NCBI GenBank assembly: GCA_937949555.1
Contig: CALEDV010000027.1
Coordinates: 27,733-91,732 of the forward strand
Direction of reading: 5' to 3'
Length of the DNA stretch: 64,000 bases
Origin: an uncultured bacterium
GTDB lineage: Bacteria > Nitrospirota > Thermodesulfovibrionia > Thermodesulfovibrionales > Dissulfurispiraceae
Made by a program: the position numbers and the translations under genes. Below are positions 61,476 through 64,000 of this stretch, piece by piece. The notes beneath the pieces were generated by a model that made no database searches, was not told where the DNA came from, and worked only from the letters and a program-made list of their open reading frames with translations. Each line of letters starts with the position of its first letter. Within the stretch, counting starts at the first letter, position 1.

Positions 61476-63243
61476 GGTCGAGATAAAGGTATGCATGGGT
61501 ACAGGTGGTATTGCAGCCGGAGGGGAGGCTGTGCTTTCTTCCTTAGATGCCCTTCTCAAAAAGCGCTCAATACCATTTAAATTGGACATTGGCTGCTCAG
61601 CCCACAAGGTTGGTTGTCGCGGGCTCTGTGCAAGGGATGTGCTTGTGGATGTGATTATAGATGATGCCAAAACAACCTATCAATATGTCAAACCTGATAT
61701 GGTTGAGCGGATTGTGCAGGAGCACATTATAGGGGGTTCGCCTGTTGCTGAATGGGTTGTGACTGAGGATTATCACCAGTTCCATGACAAGCAAGTAAAG
61801 ATTGTACTCTCTGACTGCGGTGTTATAGATCCAGAGGATGTAGATGCATACATTGCAGTTGGAGGTTACGAGGCCCTCAAAAAGGTGTTAACATCTCTGT
61901 CGCCTGATGAAACCATCGACATCATCAAGAGATCTGGCTTGAGAGGACGGGGTGGTGCCGGTTTTCCAACGGGTCTAAAATGGGAACTTACCAAAAAGGC
62001 AAAGGGTTCTCCTAAATATATCATCTGTAATGCCGACGAAGGAGACCCTGGGGCCTTTATGGATAGGGCTATTATTGAAGGCAATCCCCATTCGGTTGTT
62101 GAAGGGATGATAATAGGGGCCTATGGGATTGGGTCTCATGATGGATATGTATACATCAGGGCAGAATATCCCCTCGCGGTTAAGCGCCTTGACAAGGCGT
62201 TGAAACAGGCAAGGGAGAAGGGCTTTTTGGGTAGTAACATATTAGGTACGGGTTTTGATTTTGACATAAAGATAAAGCTCGGCGCAGGGGCCTTTGTCTG
62301 TGGCGAGTCTACAGCACTGATGTTCTCTATTGAAGGTAAAAGGGGCATGCCCAGGGTTACACCCCCTCGTTCAACAGAGGCTGGGTTGTGGAAAAAGCCC
62401 ACATGCCTCAATAATGTGGAGACCTTTGCAAATGTGCCTTATATAGTAAGGAAGGGTGCAGAATGGTATGCCTCCTTTGGTACTGAAAAGAGTAAAGGCA
62501 CGAAGGTCTTTGCCATTACTGGAAAGATCAAAAACTCAGGGCTTATTGAGGTACCCATGGGGATCCCCCTTAGGCAGATCGTTTTTGACATCGGGGGGGG
62601 GATCTTAAACAACAAGGCCTTTAAGGCTGTCCAGATAGGAGGCCCAAGCGGCGGTTGTCTGCCGGCAGATAAACTGGATGTATCTGTGGATTTTGAATCC
62701 CTCAAAGAGCATGGGGCAATGGTGGGCTCTGGTGGTCTTGTGGTCATGGACGAAGAAAGCTGCATGGTGGATGTAGCCAAATACTTTACCCAGTTCACTC
62801 AGGCCGAATCATGCGGCAAGTGTGTCCCATGTAGGATAGGCACAAAGAGACTACTTGAGATCTTAGAGAGGATTACAAAGGGTAATGGTAGGCAAGGAGA
62901 CATAGAACTCTTAGAGAGACTAAGTAGGGATGTGATAGCCACATCCCTGTGCGGTCTTGGCCAGAGCGCACCAAATCCTATACTGAGCACTATCAAGTAC
63001 TTCAGAGATGAGTATGAGGCCCATATTAGAGACAAGCGCTGCCCTGCAAAGGTCTGTAAGGACCTATTGACATTCACTATCATAGAAACAGCATGCACAG
63101 GCTGCGGCGCCTGCATGAGGGCTTGCCCCTCAAAGGCCATCACAGGGGAGAAGAAGAAGCCTCACCGCATAGAGCAATCACTCTGCATCAGGTGTGGAAG
63201 TTGCTTTGATGTATGCAAGTTTAAGGCAGTAAACAAGGAGTAG
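61468..63243 (+). CDS. NuoF/HndC-like NADH-binding flavoprotein subunit (intact)
   Basis: A 591-residue protein. The N-terminal domain (1-105) is HndB-like, with GCRGLC, but one [2Fe-2S] Cys position is Gly (CMGTGG). The flavin core is complete: nucleotide loop GRGGAGFPTG (160-169, NADH-stacking Phe166), FMN motif CNADEGDPGAFMDR (187-200), CGESTAL and NNVET. The N3 [4Fe-4S] ligands are CGKCVPC and a later Cys, and a C-terminal 2x[4Fe-4S] ferredoxin follows (CTGCGACMRAC, CIRCGSCFDVC). It is the NADH-oxidising or -reducing entry of a HndABC/bifurcating-type complex with the preceding NuoE. A catalytic partner (hydrogenase, formate dehydrogenase) is not adjacent. Confidence 0.93.
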   Translation: MNRVEIKVCMGTGGIAAGGEAVLSSLDALLKKRSIPFKLDIGCSAHKVGCRGLCARDVLVDVIIDDAKTTYQYVKPDMVERIVQEHIIGGSPVAEWVVTEDYHQFHDKQVKIVLSDCGVIDPEDVDAYIAVGGYEALKKVLTSLSPDETIDIIKRSGLRGRGGAGFPTGLKWELTKKAKGSPKYIICNADEGDPGAFMDRAIIEGNPHSVVEGMIIGAYGIGSHDGYVYIRAEYPLAVKRLDKALKQAREKGFLGSNILGTGFDFDIKIKLGAGAFVCGESTALMFSIEGKRGMPRVTPPRSTEAGLWKKPTCLNNVETFANVPYIVRKGAEWYASFGTEKSKGTKVFAITGKIKNSGLIEVPMGIPLRQIVFDIGGGILNNKAFKAVQIGGPSGGCLPADKLDVSVDFESLKEHGAMVGSGGLVVMDEESCMVDVAKYFTQFTQAESCGKCVPCRIGTKRLLEILERITKGNGRQGDIELLERLSRDVIATSLCGLGQSAPNPILSTIKYFRDEYEAHIRDKRCPAKVCKDLLTFTIIETACTGCGACMRACPSKAITGEKKKPHRIEQSLCIRCGSCFDVCKFKAVNKE

Positions 63244-63415
63244 TAACAATTGCTAGGGCTGCCTAAGGGTATCCCTAGCAATCTCTATGTATCCTGAATC
63301 ATCCTTAACAGAAGTGGGTCATACAAAGAAAGGTCCTATATATCAGTAATTTGGAAAACTTGGCATTAGGTAATGGGTTACGTATAAGGTCAATATAAAT
63401 TGGGAGTAAAATGCT

Positions 63416-64000
63416 ATGTTAACGGTAGAAGAAAAGGTAGATACCCTTGAGAGGGTCCTCCAGAGGTTTATTATCAGCACAGAGACATCATTAAAAAGCC
63501 TTAGCAGAGAGGTAGACAGGGTAAGCAAAGAGGTAGACAGGGTAAGCAAGAATGTAGATAAGCAGTCAGAAGAGTTTGCCCTTTTCAGGGAGGAGGCAAG
63601 GCAGGAGAGGATACTGATGAATAAGAAATGGGGTGAGATCACAAACAAGATGGGCACCTTTGTAGAAGACATGGTAGCACCTAATATAAAAGGGATAGCG
63701 AAGAGATACTTTGGCTGTAAGGAACTTGATGACTTCATGTTAAGGAGACACAAGAGGCACTCCATAGACAGGACGAGGAGGCGGGAGTTTGATGTTATAG
63801 CAGTATGTGGAGACAAGGTGATATTAAATGAGACCAAGTCTAATGTAAAGATAGATTACATAGAGGATTTTATTAAGCTATTGGATGAGTTTTTTGATTA
63901 TTTCCCTGAGTATAGAGGTAAGGAGTTAATCCCTGTATTTGCCTCTTTGTATATAGGAGAGGATTTTATAGCCTATCTTACTAAGCATGGCATCTATGCC
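63416..64000 (+). CDS. Coiled-coil PD-(D/E)XK nuclease-like protein (cut by window edge)
   Basis: The frame is open from ATG 63416 to the right edge (195 codons seen). Residues 1-70 form a coiled coil with repeated VDRVSKEVDRVSKNVDK units; residues ~95-190 read RREFDVIAVCGDKVILNETKSNVKI, in which Asp and ETK match the catalytic D-ExK of PD-(D/E)XK nucleases (DUF3782-type family, common in cyanobacteria and thermophiles). The biological role of this family is not established. The coiled-coil head echoes the other coiled-coil genes in the window (6987, 24687). Confidence 0.75.
   Translation, partial: MLTVEEKVDTLERVLQRFIISTETSLKSLSREVDRVSKEVDRVSKNVDKQSEEFALFREEARQERILMNKKWGEITNKMGTFVEDMVAPNIKGIAKRYFGCKELDDFMLRRHKRHSIDRTRRREFDVIAVCGDKVILNETKSNVKIDYIEDFIKLLDEFFDYFPEYRGKELIPVFASLYIGEDFIAYLTKHGIYA

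Noticed and set aside
1..64000. CRISPR arrays or prophage
   Set aside because: No spaced direct repeats or phage structural genes were seen. The Com-like gene and REP elements alone do not make a prophage.

Overview
The window looks like one contiguous piece of a Gram-negative bacterial chromosome. Evidence for an outer membrane and periplasm includes an outer-membrane beta-barrel protein, lipoproteins, a Tat translocase, a periplasmic c-type cytochrome and MurJ. Arginine is written mostly as AGG/AGA and base composition is moderate. Soluble NuoE/NuoF/NuoG-like redox subunits occur without a membrane arm, and the histidine genes hisG, hisD and hisA are scattered. This gene mix would suit a Nitrospirota (Thermodesulfovibrio-like) or deltaproteobacterial-type anaerobe or microaerophile, but the phylum is an inference, not something the sequence proves.

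Layout. 1-3.1 kb: end of trpF, convergent queF, and an rfbA-rfbC-rfbB operon (rfbD is absent here). 3.2-6.9 kb: rpsO, pnp and an M16 peptidase. 7-12 kb: a repeat-rich coiled-coil membrane protein, a short mobile repeat element, scpA, hisG, class II aldolase and a glycosyltransferase. 12.2-17 kb: three iron-sulfur redox genes resembling HndB, NuoF and NuoG in which the expected catalytic residues are missing. 17-22.7 kb: hisD, a UPF0182 membrane protein and an orphan sensor kinase. 22.8-25 kb: a graveyard of broken genes (livG, livF, a transposase tail and others). 25-27.6 kb: ychF, a small gene, tatC and tatA. 28-33 kb: cytochrome c, a Com-like zinc finger, an outer-membrane protein, feoB and a DtxR-FeoA protein. 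A RAYT/REP transposable unit (32.9-33.9 kb) is inserted in the tail of the DtxR-FeoA gene. 33.9-50.1 kb: acs, tRNA-Ser, hisA, TPR protein, lipoprotein, chemoreceptor, a P-loop gene, topA, a small gene, dprA, argG, murJ, dedA, tRNA-Arg and ribBA. 50.3-59.4 kb: a tightly packed GAF-PAS / PilB ATPase / CHASE2-cyclase / CHASE2-cyclase operon. 59.6-64 kb: a small hypothetical gene, a nitrilase-family hydrolase, NuoE and NuoF genes with intact motifs, and the start of a coiled-coil/PD-(D/E)XK nuclease-like gene.

The most interesting system is the pair of adjacent CHASE2 class III nucleotide cyclases at 52926-59404. The first lacks both metal-binding aspartates but keeps the transition-state Asn/Arg and the phosphate-contacting Lys. 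The second keeps both aspartates but has lost Asn, Arg and Lys. Together they can build exactly one complete active site, the same logic as the C1/C2 halves of animal membrane adenylyl cyclases. They are translationally coupled to a type IV pilus/type II secretion ATPase. The second notable system is the 12.2-17 kb redox module: its NuoF homologue has a clean in-frame loss of the FMN-binding motif and its NuoG/FdhA homologue lacks the catalytic Cys/Sec-His pair, while all iron-sulfur ligands remain. A paralogous, apparently functional NuoE/NuoF pair lies at 61-63.2 kb.
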